Notes: generated by a model from the sequence alone, not told the origin. A stretch of 64,000 bases of DNA from Pseudoteredinibacter isoporae (GCF_011602085.1 NZ_JAAONY010000003.1:124001-188000); one strand, 5' to 3'. Counted from the first letter of the stretch, positions 31,034-40,709 are shown. Program-made: numbers and translations.

Positions 31034-31073
31034 AATTCACACTCAATATTACTGTCGGCGCTTTTACGCCCGA

Positions 31074-32948
31074 TTAGGAATCTATGTCATCCAGATTCTG
31101 GCCCGCCAAGGCCGATTTGATGCTTCGGTCCATTCGACGGGCCGCAAAGTCATCAGTGCACTGCGCAACCACTTCAATCGCCGCTTCAATGTCCCTCGGG
31201 CTCTCCGCAGACTGCCGGGTTTGCAGCAGCGCCTCCATCGCCTGAACAATGGTTTGCCGCTCTTGTTCGCTGAGCAAATCACCATCGGCCTCCAGTGCAG
31301 GCACCAGTGCTTCGAGAACCCGCTCCGCTTCCACTTGCTGCTCACGTAAGGCCCGGGCCTTCATATCATCCTTGGCGTGACTGAAGGAGTCTTGCAGCAT
31401 GCGGCTGATATCATCATCGGCCAAGCCATAGGAAGGCTTGATATCCACACTGGTTTTCACGCCACTGGTAAGCTCTTCCGCGGACACCATCAACAAGCCA
31501 TCAGCATCGACCTGGAAGACCACTCGAATCTTTGCCGCGCCGGCAACCATTGGTGGAATACCACGCAACTCAAAACGTGCTAACGAGCGACAAGCACTGA
31601 CCAAGTCACGCTCGCCCTGCAAGACATGAACCGCCATTGCAGTTTGCCCATCTTTGAACGTCGTGAATTCCTGGGCCTTTGCCACCGGGATGGCTGTATT
31701 ACGGCTGATAATTTGCTCAACCAAACCACCCATGGTTTCAATGCCCAAAGACAAAGGGATCACATCCAACAACAACATATCGCTGTCGGGTTTGTTGCCC
31801 ACCAGGATATCTGCCTGGATTGCTGCCCCCAGAGCAACTACGCGATCCGGATCCAGATCCGAGAGCGGTTCCTGTCCGAATAAGTTCGCAACCGCTTCGC
31901 GCACCGCAAGCGTTCTTGTTGAGCCGCCAACCAAAACAACATTGTCCACATCCTCGGCGCTAATGTCGGCATCACGCAAAGCTCGACGACAGGACTTAAT
32001 GCTGCGCGAAATCAGCGGCTGTAAAACCTCGGCCAGAGTTTCGCGATTCAACTCAAACAACTGATTATTGAACTCAATGGTGGTGCTGTGAGAACCCGCC
32101 AATTGCTCTTTGGCATCGCGAGCTTTTAGCAACAAAGCACGCTGTTCAACCGGCTCAAGCGTTTTGGCGTGTGCACTTTCGTTCAGCACCCAGTCGACAA
32201 TCGCCTGATCAAAATCATCACCACCTAATGCCGAATCACCACCCGTGGAAAGAACCTCAAATACACCTTTGCTTAAACGCAAAATAGAGACATCAAAAGT
32301 TCCACCGCCCAAATCGTAAACCGCGATCAAACCTTCAGCCTGCTTATCCAAACCGTAAGCAACTGCCGCGGCTGTAGGCTCATTCAACAAACGTAAAACT
32401 TTTAAGCCCGCCAGGGTAGCAGCGTCTTTGGTCGCCTGACGCTGAGCTTCGTCAAAGTAAGCAGGCACCGTAATAACAGCACCATCCAGCTCGCTCGCCG
32501 AACCGGAAGACAAACTTCGCTCACCCAGGGCAGCGAGATGTTTAAGAATTTCAGAAGAAATTTCAATTGGGCTGAACTCGCCTGCAACCGTAGAAATATA
32601 CGGTACGCCTGAACCTTCTTTTTCAGTGAAGGTGTACGGCAAACTCTGTCCCAGAGACGCACTGTCTTCGACACCGCGCCCCATCAATCGCTTGATCGAA
32701 TTAATGGTATTCGCAGGATCGCTCAGCAGTTTTTCACTGGCGGCTTGCCCCACTACAACGCCACCCTCAGCAGTGTAATGGACCAATGAAGGACAAATAG
32801 AATTATCCTGCTCATCAGCCAACACAACGGGCTCACCACTTCGAACAGTAGCAACTACGGAGTTACTGGTACCGAGATCAATACCGATTGCCAGTTTGCG
32901 CTCATGGGGTTTGGCGCTTTGTCCGGGTTCTGAAATCTGAAGTAACAC
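31074..32948 (-). CDS. hscA: Fe-S assembly chaperone HscA (Hsp70 family)
   Basis: DnaK-like ATPase that with HscB releases clusters from IscU. From GTG 32948 the product is 624 residues and starts [29 protein letters not shown], as in the family after its first residue. AGG is 6 nt upstream of the GTG. Phosphate-binding loops [10 protein letters not shown] and [14 protein letters not shown] and the substrate-domain segment [18 protein letters not shown] are visible. It is followed 40 nt later by fdx. Confidence 0.96.
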   Translation of the reverse strand: MLLQISEPGQSAKPHERKLAIGIDLGTSNSVVATVRSGEPVVLADEQDNSICPSLVHYTAEGGVVVGQAASEKLLSDPANTINSIKRLMGRGVEDSASLGQSLPYTFTEKEGSGVPYISTVAGEFSPIEISSEILKHLAALGERSLSSGSASELDGAVITVPAYFDEAQRQATKDAATLAGLKVLRLLNEPTAAAVAYGLDKQAEGLIAVYDLGGGTFDVSILRLSKGVFEVLSTGGDSALGGDDFDQAIVDWVLNESAHAKTLEPVEQRALLLKARDAKEQLAGSHSTTIEFNNQLFELNRETLAEVLQPLISRSIKSCRRALRDADISAEDVDNVVLVGGSTRTLAVREAVANLFGQEPLSDLDPDRVVALGAAIQADILVGNKPDSDMLLLDVIPLSLGIETMGGLVEQIISRNTAIPVAKAQEFTTFKDGQTAMAVHVLQGERDLVSACRSLARFELRGIPPMVAGAAKIRVVFQVDADGLLMVSAEELTSGVKTSVDIKPSYGLADDDISRMLQDSFSHAKDDMKARALREQQVEAERVLEALVPALEADGDLLSEQERQTIVQAMEALLQTRQSAESPRDIEAAIEVVAQCTDDFAARRMDRSIKSALAGQNLDDIDS

Positions 32949-33009
32949 AAAATACCTATATAACAATCAGCCGCGAGCATCATAACTCAGCAGCCGTATT
33001 TATCGGGCT

Positions 33010-33570
33010 TCAATCAAGGTCGAGCAGTTCATCTTCTGCTGCTCGTAACTCTTTAGCAAATTTACTGGTGAAGTGCATTTTAGCAAGCGGCGCGACACAT
33101 GCCGGGTAATCGCCCTGCTCATACAATCTCACAAAATCGGCTTCGATTTGTTTTTCCAGTTTTTTCTGGTTCGACATCAGTGACTGCAACTTGGATTCCG
33201 CGGCTGCTTCGTCACGGCTGAGCAATTGACGCAATTCTGCCAGTTCTTCACGCCACTCCATTTGCTGCATCAAAAACATGGGATCCTGATGAGTTTGATT
33301 TTCAAGATTACTCTCGATGCCCGCCAAATCCAAAAGATACTCAGCGCGTTTAACATTAACACTCAAAGTATCGAAGGCCTGATTCACATAAGCCATAGCC
33401 TGCACCGCCACACGCTGCTCTTGGGCACTGCCCGCAGCAAATTTATCAGGGTGACACTGCATCTGAAGCTGTCGATGGGTGCTCTTTAAGGCAGCCATAT
33501 CAATTTCAAAGCCAGGCTCCAACTGATACAAGGCAAAGAAGTTTTCACTTAAATCCATGACTTTACTCAT
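33010..33570 (-). CDS. hscB: Fe-S assembly co-chaperone HscB (J-domain)
   Basis: J-domain partner of HscA that presents IscU. The J-domain (about 5-80) contains the HPDKF motif, and the C-terminal helical domain binds IscU (FLMQQMEWREELAELR). About 186 residues from ATG 33570, or 182 from ATG 33558; neither has a strong ribosome-binding site. A longer frame to 33621 would run through the upstream terminator and is rejected. The gene begins 14 nt after that terminator. Confidence 0.94.
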   Translation of the reverse strand: MSKVMDLSENFFALYQLEPGFEIDMAALKSTHRQLQMQCHPDKFAAGSAQEQRVAVQAMAYVNQAFDTLSVNVKRAEYLLDLAGIESNLENQTHQDPMFLMQQMEWREELAELRQLLSRDEAAAESKLQSLMSNQKKLEKQIEADFVRLYEQGDYPACVAPLAKMHFTSKFAKELRAAEDELLDLD

Positions 33571-33583
33571 CAGAAAGTTACAC

Positions 33584-33615
33584 AAAAAAGCCGGGGAAAT
33601 ACGCCCCGGCTTTTT
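33584..33615 (-). terminator. Terminator-like hairpin between iscA and hscB
   Basis: GCCGGGG (33590-33596), 7-nt loop, CCCCGGC (33604-33610), flanked by A6 and T5, so on the minus strand it ends in T6. It is internal to the isc operon and should reduce expression of hscB-hscA-fdx-iscX relative to iscRSUA. Confidence 0.85.
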
Positions 33616-33661
33616 CTGCAAAACTCTATAACACGACGTCTATAGCAATCTATATAAAATA

Positions 33662-33985
33662 CTATACGTGGAAGCTCTCGCCACAGCCGCAAGCATTTTT
33701 TGCATTTGGGTTGTTAAACTGAAAACCTTCGTTAAGACCTTCTTTAACAAAATCCAGCTCTGTGCCATCAAGGTAAGCCAGGCTCTTCGGATCAACAACC
33801 AGACTAAAACCGCCTTGGTCAAAGGTATTGTCTTCCGGATTAACATCGTCAACAAACTCAAGCACATAGGACAAACCGGAACAACCTGTGGTTTGCACAC
33901 CTACGCGAATACCAACGCCCTTCCCTCGGGAATCGAGGTGACGCTGAACGTGCTCAATGGCTGAGGCAGTCATCGTTAATGACAT
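33662..33985 (-). CDS. iscA: A-type Fe-S carrier IscA
   Basis: Carrier or scaffold protein of 107 residues. The three conserved cysteines are in [12 protein letters not shown] and in the C-terminal CGCGESF. It lies between iscU and the terminator before hscB. Confidence 0.96.
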   Translation of the reverse strand: MSLTMTASAIEHVQRHLDSRGKGVGIRVGVQTTGCSGLSYVLEFVDDVNPEDNTFDQGGFSLVVDPKSLAYLDGTELDFVKEGLNEGFQFNNPNAKNACGCGESFHV

Positions 33986-34042
33986 GATAAATCCAATACC
34001 TTCGTTAATTCACAAAAACCTGAGAAGCTGAATATAAAGCGC

Positions 34043-34429
34043 TTAGTCTTCACCGCGCTTTTCGCGTAAATCACGCACCGCCGCTTTAATGGCGTCTTCC
34101 GCTAAAACGGAACAGTGAATCTTCACAGGCGGCAATGCCAGCTCTTCAGCAATTTCGGTATTTTTAATCGCTTCGGCTTCACCCAGGGTCTTTCCTTTAA
34201 CCCACTCGGTTAGCAAAGAACTTGAGGCAATTGCTGAACCACAGCCATAGGTTTTGAACTTGGCATCTTCAATAACACCTTCGCCGTTTACCTGAATCTG
34301 CAGGCGCATCACATCACCACACGCTGGTGCACCGACCATACCGGTACCAACACTGTCAGAGGATTCGTCCAGCTTCCCTACATTGCGAGGGTTTTCATAA
34401 TGATCGATTACTTTATCGCTATAGGCCAT
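34043..34429 (-). CDS. iscU: Fe-S cluster scaffold IscU
   Basis: The 128-residue scaffold on which IscS and Fdx build clusters. Ligand cysteines are Cys37 (APACGDVM), Cys63 (YGCGSAIAS) and Cys106 (HCSVLAEDA). The LPPVK motif recognised by HscA is intact. Usual position between iscS and iscA. Confidence 0.97.
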   Translation of the reverse strand: MAYSDKVIDHYENPRNVGKLDESSDSVGTGMVGAPACGDVMRLQIQVNGEGVIEDAKFKTYGCGSAIASSSLLTEWVKGKTLGEAEAIKNTEIAEELALPPVKIHCSVLAEDAIKAAVRDLREKRGED

Positions 34430-34482
34430 TTTTTAACTCCACCTTAGCCAAGGCTAAAGGCTATTGCTGATTGAGCTGCCGC

Positions 34483-35697
34483 CTAGTGCGCAGCCCACTC
34501 GATTGTACTTAAATCAACACCGTCTTTATACATATCCCAAAGTGGCGACAATTCGCGCAGCTTGGCAACCGCATGACGGACTTTTTCAATCACAAAATCA
34601 ATTTCTTCGGCACTGGTAAAACGACCAACACTAAAACGAATGGAGCTGTGCGCCATTTCGTCGTCTACACCCAGAGCACGCAAAACATAAGATGGCTCGA
34701 GACTCGCTGAAGTACAGGCCGAGCCGGAAGACACAGCCAGGTCACGCAAGGACATCAGCAAGGACTCGCCCTCAACGTAGGCAAAACTGATATTGATATT
34801 GGTGGAAACACGATCGTTCAGAGAACCATTCACGGTCACCTGCTCCATGTCTTTTAGACCATTCCAAAGCTGATCTTTCAGAGCATTGCAGTGTGTCTGA
34901 TCCTTTTCCATCTCCACTCGAGCCAAGCGGAACGCCTCGCCCATGCCAACGATTTGATGGGTTGGCAAAGTACCGGAACGGAAACCGCGCTCATGGCCAC
35001 CGCCATGAATCTGCGCTTCCAGTCGAACCCTTGGCTTACGACGCACATACAGCGCACCAACACCTTTAGGGCCATACACTTTATGAGCCGAGAAGGACAT
35101 CAAATCAACCTTCATGGCGTCAACATCAATTTCAATCTTACCTGCACTCTGGGCAGCATCAACGTGGAAGAACACCTTATTCGCGCGACAAACTTCTCCA
35201 ATCGCTGCGATATCGGTAATGGTGCCAATCTCATTGTTCACATGCATTAGTGAAACAACAGTGGTGTCTTCACGGATAGCGTCAGCAACTTGCTGCGCGG
35301 TGATCAAACCTTCAGAATCTGGTTCCAGATAAGTCACCTCAAAACCTTCGCGCTCCAGTTGGCGACAGGTATCCAGCACCGCTTTGTGCTCGATTTTTGA
35401 AGTGATAATGTGCTTGCCTTTGCGCACATTGAAATGAGCGACACCTTTAATTGCCAAGTTATCAGACTCGGTAGCACCCGAGGTCCAGACAATTTCGCGG
35501 GGGTCGGCGTTAATCAGCTCGGCAACATGAGCACGAGCGTTTTCAACAGCTTCCTCAGCTTTCCAGCCATAGATGTGGGAGCGGGAAGCAGGATTACCAA
35601 AATTACCATCCATAGTCAGGCAATTCATCATTACCTCGGCCACGCGAGGGTCCACTGGCGTCGATGCAGAGTAATCCAAGTAAATCGGTAACTTCAT
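34483..35697 (-). CDS. iscS: Cysteine desulfurase IscS
   Basis: PLP enzyme that turns cysteine into alanine and a persulfide for Fe-S, thiamin and tRNA thiolation pathways. It has 404 residues, as in E. coli. The PLP lysine is in [12 protein letters not shown] and the active Cys in [17 protein letters not shown]. It follows iscR after a 45-nt gap holding a strong hairpin. It is also a probable sulfur donor for the ThiF/ThiS system encoded about 25 kb away. Confidence 0.97.
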   Translation of the reverse strand: MKLPIYLDYSASTPVDPRVAEVMMNCLTMDGNFGNPASRSHIYGWKAEEAVENARAHVAELINADPREIVWTSGATESDNLAIKGVAHFNVRKGKHIITSKIEHKAVLDTCRQLEREGFEVTYLEPDSEGLITAQQVADAIREDTTVVSLMHVNNEIGTITDIAAIGEVCRANKVFFHVDAAQSAGKIEIDVDAMKVDLMSFSAHKVYGPKGVGALYVRRKPRVRLEAQIHGGGHERGFRSGTLPTHQIVGMGEAFRLARVEMEKDQTHCNALKDQLWNGLKDMEQVTVNGSLNDRVSTNINISFAYVEGESLLMSLRDLAVSSGSACTSASLEPSYVLRALGVDDEMAHSSIRFSVGRFTSAEEIDFVIEKVRHAVAKLRELSPLWDMYKDGVDLSTIEWAAH

Positions 35698-35714
35698 GAT
35701 TTAGCCTTCAATAT

Positions 35715-35732
35715 CCCGGGCTCAGGCCCGGG
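35715..35732 (-). promoter_or_regulatory. Stable hairpin between iscR and iscS
   Basis: CCCGGGC, 4-nt loop, GCCCGGG: an all-GC 7-bp stem without a T-run. It lies just downstream of the iscR stop and upstream of iscS, so it is more likely an mRNA-stability or processing element than a terminator. Confidence 0.65.
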
Positions 35733-35742
35733 TTCACGGTTA

Positions 35743-36240
35743 TCAACCCAAGCTGGATGCGCTGATGCGCTGCATTGAGTCGGCCTCTGCCTTCTGCAGA
35801 GCTTCTTCTTTATCCAAGCGCTCGGATACTTCCTGAATATCCTTGCGAGCCACTAAGCTGGCCAAGCTGATACCACTGAGAAAGTCGTGTATCTGGTCGC
35901 TCAAATCACACCAAAGGTGATGCGTTAAGCAGATTTCACCGTTACGACAACTACCAGTGCCACCACAATTGGTCGCATCGATGGATTCATTCACCGCGTC
36001 AACGATTTGAGCGACAAAAATCTCGTCGCTAGATCGACTTAAGCGGTACCCTCCACCCGGGCCTCGCACACTGCTCACCAGATCATTCTGGCGCAGCTTG
36101 GAAAACAATTGCTCCAAGTAGCTCAGTGAGATCTCCTGTCGTTTGGAGATACCTGCCAAGCTAATGGGGCCGTTATCGGCATGGAGCGCTAAATCCAGCA
36201 TTGCTGTGACCGCATAGCGGCCTTTTGTTGTTAGTCTCAT
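35743..36240 (-). CDS. iscR: Fe-S cluster-responsive transcriptional regulator IscR
   Basis: Rrf2-family regulator (165 residues) that represses the isc operon when it carries a [2Fe-2S] cluster. Winged helix at about 1-60 ([29 protein letters not shown]). Cluster ligands Cys92, Cys98, Cys104 and His107 are at the same positions as in E. coli IscR. It is the first gene of the operon and is expected to control it. Confidence 0.97.
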   Translation of the reverse strand: MRLTTKGRYAVTAMLDLALHADNGPISLAGISKRQEISLSYLEQLFSKLRQNDLVSSVRGPGGGYRLSRSSDEIFVAQIVDAVNESIDATNCGGTGSCRNGEICLTHHLWCDLSDQIHDFLSGISLASLVARKDIQEVSERLDKEEALQKAEADSMQRISASSLG

Positions 36241-36272
36241 TATCAGGCTTCCAGCATTGGGGCGCGGCGCGC

Positions 36273-36330
36273 ATTATTCAAAAACCCATGAGTCGAGTCA
36301 AGATAAACACCCAGTAAACGACTCAGGTAT
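36273..36330 (-). promoter_or_regulatory. isc operon promoter with IscR-like site
   Basis: Minus strand TTGACT (36296-36301), 17-nt spacer, AATAAT (36273-36278). Directly upstream at 36303-36330 is a partial match to the E. coli type 1 IscR site; the left half ATACCTGAGT fits well, the right half poorly. IscR control is known for the family; this site is inferred. Confidence 0.65.
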
Positions 36331-36383
36331 ATACCCTACCATTACAGTCAGGATTACGCAATAAATCAAGCCGCTTCAGCCAG

Positions 36384-37187
36384 TTAGCGCTCAGACTCTT
36401 TGGACTTAAGCTTATTCTCCGTGTGATAAACATAGTTCTGCATAGCCGTTAAAACACCGCGGAGGATGTTTAACTCCATTTCATCCATACGCACACGGCT
36501 GTATAAACGACGCAAACGAGTCATGGTCTGGCGCGGGTTATCAGGCTCCAGAAAGCCGATGCGCTCAAGGGTTTGCTGCAGATGCTCGTAGTAATGCTCC
36601 ATAGCCTCGGTTTTGGCCGGTGGCATATCCCAGTCATCAAAACTCAGCGCTTTACCCTCGCGCTCGTATTCCAGGCAGGCCAATCGCATTTCGTAAGACA
36701 AAACCTGGACAGCGGCGCCCAAATTCAGGGAGCTGTACTCAGGATTGCTGGGAATATGCACATGGTAGTTACATTTTTGCAGCTCTTCATTGGTCAAACC
36801 ACGATCTTCACGGCCAAAGACCAGAGCAACATCGTGCTCCTCTGCTTCAGCCCAGGCTCGCTCACCACACTCTCTCGGGGTCAACATTGGCCAGGGAATA
36901 CGACGGTCGCGAGCCGACGTGCCAACGACCAGGCCACAGCCGGCAATAGCTTCATCCAGGGTATCGACAACAACAGCACCATCCAACACATCAACCGCGT
37001 TGGAAGCGCGCCATACCGCCTTATCTGCGGGATATTCTTTCGGTGCAACCAGATAAAGGCTCGCCATCCCCATATTTTTCATGGCACGAGCCACGCCACC
37101 AATGTTTCCGGGGTGCGAGGTATTGACCAATACGATGCGGATTTTTTGTAAACGCTGGCTGTTTTCGGGGGCTAGACTGTCGGCCAT
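36384..37187 (-). CDS. trmJ: tRNA (cytidine/uridine-2'-O-)-methyltransferase TrmJ
   Basis: SPOUT methyltransferase that modifies position 32 of tRNAs. It has 267 residues (E. coli 246), with KIRIVLVNTSHPGNIGGVARAM at the N-terminus, then VVGTSARDRR, ALVFGREDRGLTNEEL and the knot segment NPEYSSLNLGAAVQVLSYE. AGGAA is 5 nt before the ATG. It lies upstream of iscR on the same strand, without the cysE found between them in Pseudomonas aeruginosa. Confidence 0.96.
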   Translation of the reverse strand: MADSLAPENSQRLQKIRIVLVNTSHPGNIGGVARAMKNMGMASLYLVAPKEYPADKAVWRASNAVDVLDGAVVVDTLDEAIAGCGLVVGTSARDRRIPWPMLTPRECGERAWAEAEEHDVALVFGREDRGLTNEELQKCNYHVHIPSNPEYSSLNLGAAVQVLSYEMRLACLEYEREGKALSFDDWDMPPAKTEAMEHYYEHLQQTLERIGFLEPDNPRQTMTRLRRLYSRVRMDEMELNILRGVLTAMQNYVYHTENKLKSKESER

Positions 37188-37353
37188 AGGGATTCCTGCT
37201 TGCTACTTTGGTTGGCCACTGGCCAAAACGGCGGCAAGTCTACCGGAGATTGCCTCTCGTCGCTAGCACAGCCGGGAGCTTTACTCTATAATCGCCCGCC
37301 AACTGCTGTGCTAGCCGCAGCCTATGTTCTTTGACAAGTGAATTTGGTGACCC
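37188..37353. promoter_or_regulatory. trmJ/suhB divergent control region
   Basis: TATAAT at 37287-37292 is the probable suhB -10; its -35 is poor. It is flanked by an exact 10-bp inverted repeat, GCTAGCACAG at 37262-37271 and its complement at 37306-37315, with centres 44 bp apart. A separate perfect palindrome TTGGCCA-C-TGGCCAA lies at 37212-37226, close to trmJ. Confidence 0.55.
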
Positions 37354-38154
37354 ATGGAACCCATGCTGAATATTGCCCTGCGTGCTGCACGCAAGGCTGG
37401 CGAGCTTATTGAGCGCGCCCTGGAACGCGTTGACGTCGTAGCCTTTGAAGAAAAAGGCCGCAATGACTTTGTAACCGAGATCGATCAAGCGTCCGAAAAA
37501 GAAATTATCTATCACCTGCGCAAAGCTTACCCCGAGCATACGATTCGCGGTGAAGAAACCGGCGTAAGTCCAGGGAAAGACAGTGACTACGAGTGGATTA
37601 TCGATCCACTGGACGGCACCACCAATTTCATTCATGGCATTCCTCACTTTGCCATCTCCATTGCCTGTAAATACAAAGGCCAAATTGAGCACGCTGTAGT
37701 GCTGAACCCCATTACCCGCGAAGAATTTACCGCCAGCCGCGGCCGAGGTGCCGCACTGAATGGTCGCCGTATTCGCGTGTCCCCTCGTAAAAGTATGGAT
37801 GGCGCCCTGATTGGCACCGGCATTCCTTTCAATGGTTATGCTTTTGACAACATCACTCCATACCTTGCGGCCCTGCAGGAAATTGCTGGCCAAACTGCTG
37901 GCATTCGTCGCCCGGGTGCCGCCTCATTGGATTTGGCTTATGTTGCCGCAGGCCGTTTTGATGGTTTCTGGGAAATGAACCTGCAAGAGTGGGATATTGC
38001 TGCTGGCGTACTGCTGGTGAAAGAAGCTGGCGGCCTGGTATCGGATTTCAAAGGCGGAAATGGATTTATGGACAGCGGCAATGTTGTTTGCGGCACACCC
38101 AAAGTCTTCAAACCACTGCTTCAAATTGTTGGCAAACAGATGGGCAATATCTAA
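37354..38154 (+). CDS. suhB: Inositol-1-monophosphatase family protein SuhB
   Basis: The 266-residue protein is an Mg-dependent phosphatase; in E. coli SuhB also joins the ribosomal RNA antitermination complex. Metal-binding motifs are GEETG (about 69), DPLDGTTNF (about 86) and WDIAAG (about 213). It begins MEPMLNIALRAARKAGELI, like SuhB rather than CysQ. Divergent from trmJ, as in many gammaproteobacteria, and followed by a strong terminator. Confidence 0.96.
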   Translation: MEPMLNIALRAARKAGELIERALERVDVVAFEEKGRNDFVTEIDQASEKEIIYHLRKAYPEHTIRGEETGVSPGKDSDYEWIIDPLDGTTNFIHGIPHFAISIACKYKGQIEHAVVLNPITREEFTASRGRGAALNGRRIRVSPRKSMDGALIGTGIPFNGYAFDNITPYLAALQEIAGQTAGIRRPGAASLDLAYVAAGRFDGFWEMNLQEWDIAAGVLLVKEAGGLVSDFKGGNGFMDSGNVVCGTPKVFKPLLQIVGKQMGNI

Positions 38155-38193
38155 ATCAGCCACCTGATACAACGCCTTTAAAAGCAAGCCAAT

Positions 38194-38227
38194 AAAAAAG
38201 GCCGGAGTTAACAGCTCCGGCCTTTTT
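38194..38227 (+). terminator. Terminator after suhB
   Basis: A6, GGCCGGAG (38200-38207), 7-nt loop, CTCCGGCC (38215-38222), T5. It may also serve the convergent transporter gene. Confidence 0.93.
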
Positions 38228-38266
38228 GTTTTGATCTTATAGCTTTAGATCTTTAGGAACACCAAA

Positions 38267-39685
38267 TCAACCAAAAAAGCTCAAGCCAAAATATTTAGTG
38301 GCGACGGTGTTTACAAAGATCAGCAAGAGAACCACAGGAATAAAGGTAGACAGTGCAAAGTTAATGTACTTCTCAACAAAGGAACCACGATAATCCTCGC
38401 TGCCCTGCTCCAACTCCTCATTAAAGTTGTGCTTCTTCCAACGATAAATCACAAACAGACAAGCCAGCAAACCATTCAAAGGCAAAATGGTGTCATAGAA
38501 AATATCGTAGATCACATCAAACAGGGATTTGTTCGCGCCAGCGTACTCCATAAATTGAGTCAGAAAATCCACACGACCAAAGCTCAGAATACACGCAATG
38601 GTGAATACACCCATGCTCACGCCCAAAATGCTCAGCGCTTTTTTACGGCTGTAGCCTTTTTCATCAACCAGACTGGCCGTTGGCACTTCGGTAATGGAGA
38701 CCAGAGAGGTCAAAGCGGCAAAGAACACCAGGGTAAAGAACAGAATGGCAACAATGCTGGCACCAACATAGCCGATGCTCACTTGCATCGCCAAAAAGAT
38801 TTTCGGAAGGAAGCTGAAAATCAAGCTCACCGAGGAATCACTCAACGCATCAGTGTCTGTTGCGGGATCAAACGAGAAAATCGCCGGCAAAATCATCAAA
38901 CCCGCAGAGAACGCCACCATGGTATCGGTTAAGGCCACGAACTTTGCCGAGCCGACAACATTCTCACGGCGCTCCATATATGAACCATAGGTAATCAAAA
39001 TACCCATACCCAGGGAAAGCGAAAAGAACGCCTGAGACAAGGCCCCGTTAATCACCGAAGCATTAATCTTGCTGAAATCTGGCACGATGTAATATTTAAC
39101 ACCGGCCATAGCGCCATCCAGAGTCAGAACGAAGATCACCAGGCCAATCAACATAATAAACAGGCCAGGCATCAGGATCTTGGCACCTTTTTCGATACCG
39201 TCTTTAACGCCGCTCACAAGAATAAAATAGACAAGGCCTACCACCACAATCAGGTGAATAAACACCTCATTGCTGTTGATAAATTGACCAAAATAACTGG
39301 GGTCGGCTAACTGATCCAGATTGCCCATTAAGGCACCCACCAGATAACCAAAGATCCAAACGGTGATCACACTGTAGAACACCGCGATCATATAAGGCGT
39401 AATGACGGACAACCAACCGGCTATGGACCACAGGCCACCACCCGCCGAGCTACTATAGGCGCCCAAAGGGTCTTTCTGGAAACGTCGACCAATGGCCAAT
39501 TCAGCCATCATTACAGGCAAACATATCAACAGCACAAACAGTGCATAGATAAATAGAAAGGCGCCCCCACCGTTTTTAGCGGCCCCAACCGGGAAACCCA
39601 CCAGGTTACCGATACCCACCGCACTACCCGCGGCGGCCAGAATAAATCCGATACGGGACCCAAAATGCTCTCTGGCTGCAGTCAT
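38267..39685 (-). CDS. Sodium-dependent transporter, NSS/SNF family
   Basis: A 472-residue inner-membrane symporter with about 11-12 helices. The first helix carries the unwound Na-binding signature FILAAAGSAVGIGNLVGFPVG, and GGGAFLFIY and the NGALSQAFFSLSLGMG segment are typical of LeuT/SNF proteins. These move amino acids or related solutes with Na. The substrate cannot be read from sequence. AAGAG is 7 nt before the ATG. A hairpin lies upstream at 39718-39739. Confidence 0.93.
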   Translation of the reverse strand: MTAAREHFGSRIGFILAAAGSAVGIGNLVGFPVGAAKNGGGAFLFIYALFVLLICLPVMMAELAIGRRFQKDPLGAYSSSAGGGLWSIAGWLSVITPYMIAVFYSVITVWIFGYLVGALMGNLDQLADPSYFGQFINSNEVFIHLIVVVGLVYFILVSGVKDGIEKGAKILMPGLFIMLIGLVIFVLTLDGAMAGVKYYIVPDFSKINASVINGALSQAFFSLSLGMGILITYGSYMERRENVVGSAKFVALTDTMVAFSAGLMILPAIFSFDPATDTDALSDSSVSLIFSFLPKIFLAMQVSIGYVGASIVAILFFTLVFFAALTSLVSITEVPTASLVDEKGYSRKKALSILGVSMGVFTIACILSFGRVDFLTQFMEYAGANKSLFDVIYDIFYDTILPLNGLLACLFVIYRWKKHNFNEELEQGSEDYRGSFVEKYINFALSTFIPVVLLLIFVNTVATKYFGLSFFG

Positions 39686-39717
39686 AGATTGTCTCTTCTA
39701 ATTTTATAGTCGTTATG

Positions 39718-39743
39718 ATTTGGGCAAATTGGCCCAAATTTTT
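39718..39743. repeat. Inverted repeat upstream of the sodium transporter gene
   Basis: ATTTGGGC (39718-39725), 6-nt loop, GCCCAAAT (39732-39739), followed on the plus strand by T5. It looks like a terminator on the plus strand, although no plus-strand gene precedes it. It may be an operator for the minus-strand transporter gene. The rest of 39686-39969 shows no credible gene. Confidence 0.5.
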
Positions 39744-39969
39744 GGTCATCATCGCCCATTTGGGGCTTTTATTCCAGTATGCGACCCCCTCTTCCAAAGG
39801 GAAATTCGAAGCCCGCAAATGGATTTTTTTAATAGACGAGCAGCAGGCCCCTAGCCGCAAAGGCCTTTGGCCTGGAGGCCGTAAAAGGAAAGCCAAAACC
39901 GGGACAATAAAGAAAGAGGGAAATGCAGAACTGAGGGCAGAACAGCCCCCAGCGAAAGTCGATTAAAAA

Positions 39970-40398
39970 TTAAGCTTTAATCCACACATATCGAGCTTCA
40001 GAAATCGCCACTACTTCACCACTGTCGTCTGTCAGCTCCTGCTTGTGGTTCATTTCGGCTTTACCGTTCTCCAGGGTTTCTTCTTTCATGCGATCCAGAT
40101 CGGCAAGATCCATCTGCATATCCACATGAATATCCGTTAAGGCCGGACGACGGTAGCGAATGTTCATTTCAGCAACAATCGGATAAATTTTCTCGCCCTG
40201 GAGATAATCAAGAAACAAAACACCGCCAGGAAACTCCGCCAGAGTAAATAATGAACCGGCATACATTGTGCCCACATGGTTCGCATTCGGCGCCAGTGGC
40301 ATTTTTGCCTTCACTCGCCCTGGACTAACCTCAAGCACCTCGGCCCCCATATGGCCAATAATTGGAATACTAATCCCTACGTCTTTCGCTTCACTCAT
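39970..40398 (-). CDS. Hotdog-fold thioesterase-like protein (YiiD C-terminal type)
   Basis: A 142-residue hotdog domain with NANHVGTMYAGSLFTLAEFPGG and an ending EARYVWIKA. It resembles putative thioesterases of the PaaI/YiiD_C group. An acyl-thioester substrate is expected but unknown. The ATG at 40398 has GGAGAA 5 nt upstream. A longer frame to 40608 lacks a ribosome-binding site and conservation. Confidence 0.85.
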   Translation of the reverse strand: MSEAKDVGISIPIIGHMGAEVLEVSPGRVKAKMPLAPNANHVGTMYAGSLFTLAEFPGGVLFLDYLQGEKIYPIVAEMNIRYRRPALTDIHVDMQMDLADLDRMKEETLENGKAEMNHKQELTDDSGEVVAISEARYVWIKA

Positions 40399-40709
40399 TA
40401 TTCTTCTCCGCTGAATGTTTCTTATCACACTCGCCTGGCGAGCAATTGCATCAATCATACCCCCCAAATGCCTCGCTCGCTTTACCAGAAGTGACAAAGC
40501 ATTAACCAATTTGCTCAGGATAAAACAGCCATCACCCCAAAATCCAAATAGAAGCCTCCGCAACAGAGTAGAAGGCTTTACAAAACCTAGCCTTTTACCC
40601 CTTGTCATCTCTTCCGGCGATCGTCATTCTATGCTCCCTCACAAGACATAAAGTCAGATGCTAGTACAGGCATTGAAACCTCTTCCTTGAACCAACCGTA
40701 AAAAATACC

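Noticed and set aside
36573-37151. A 192-codon open frame antisense to trmJ
   Set aside because: Shadow frame; no homologous pattern or ribosome-binding site.
37240-37893. A 217-codon open frame antisense to suhB
   Set aside because: suhB motifs are all intact on the other strand; this frame has no recognisable product and would cover the suhB promoter.
39715-39966. An 83-codon plus-strand frame between the transporter and thioesterase genes
   Set aside because: It begins in the inverted repeat, its translation is basic and low in complexity, and no ribosome-binding site is visible.
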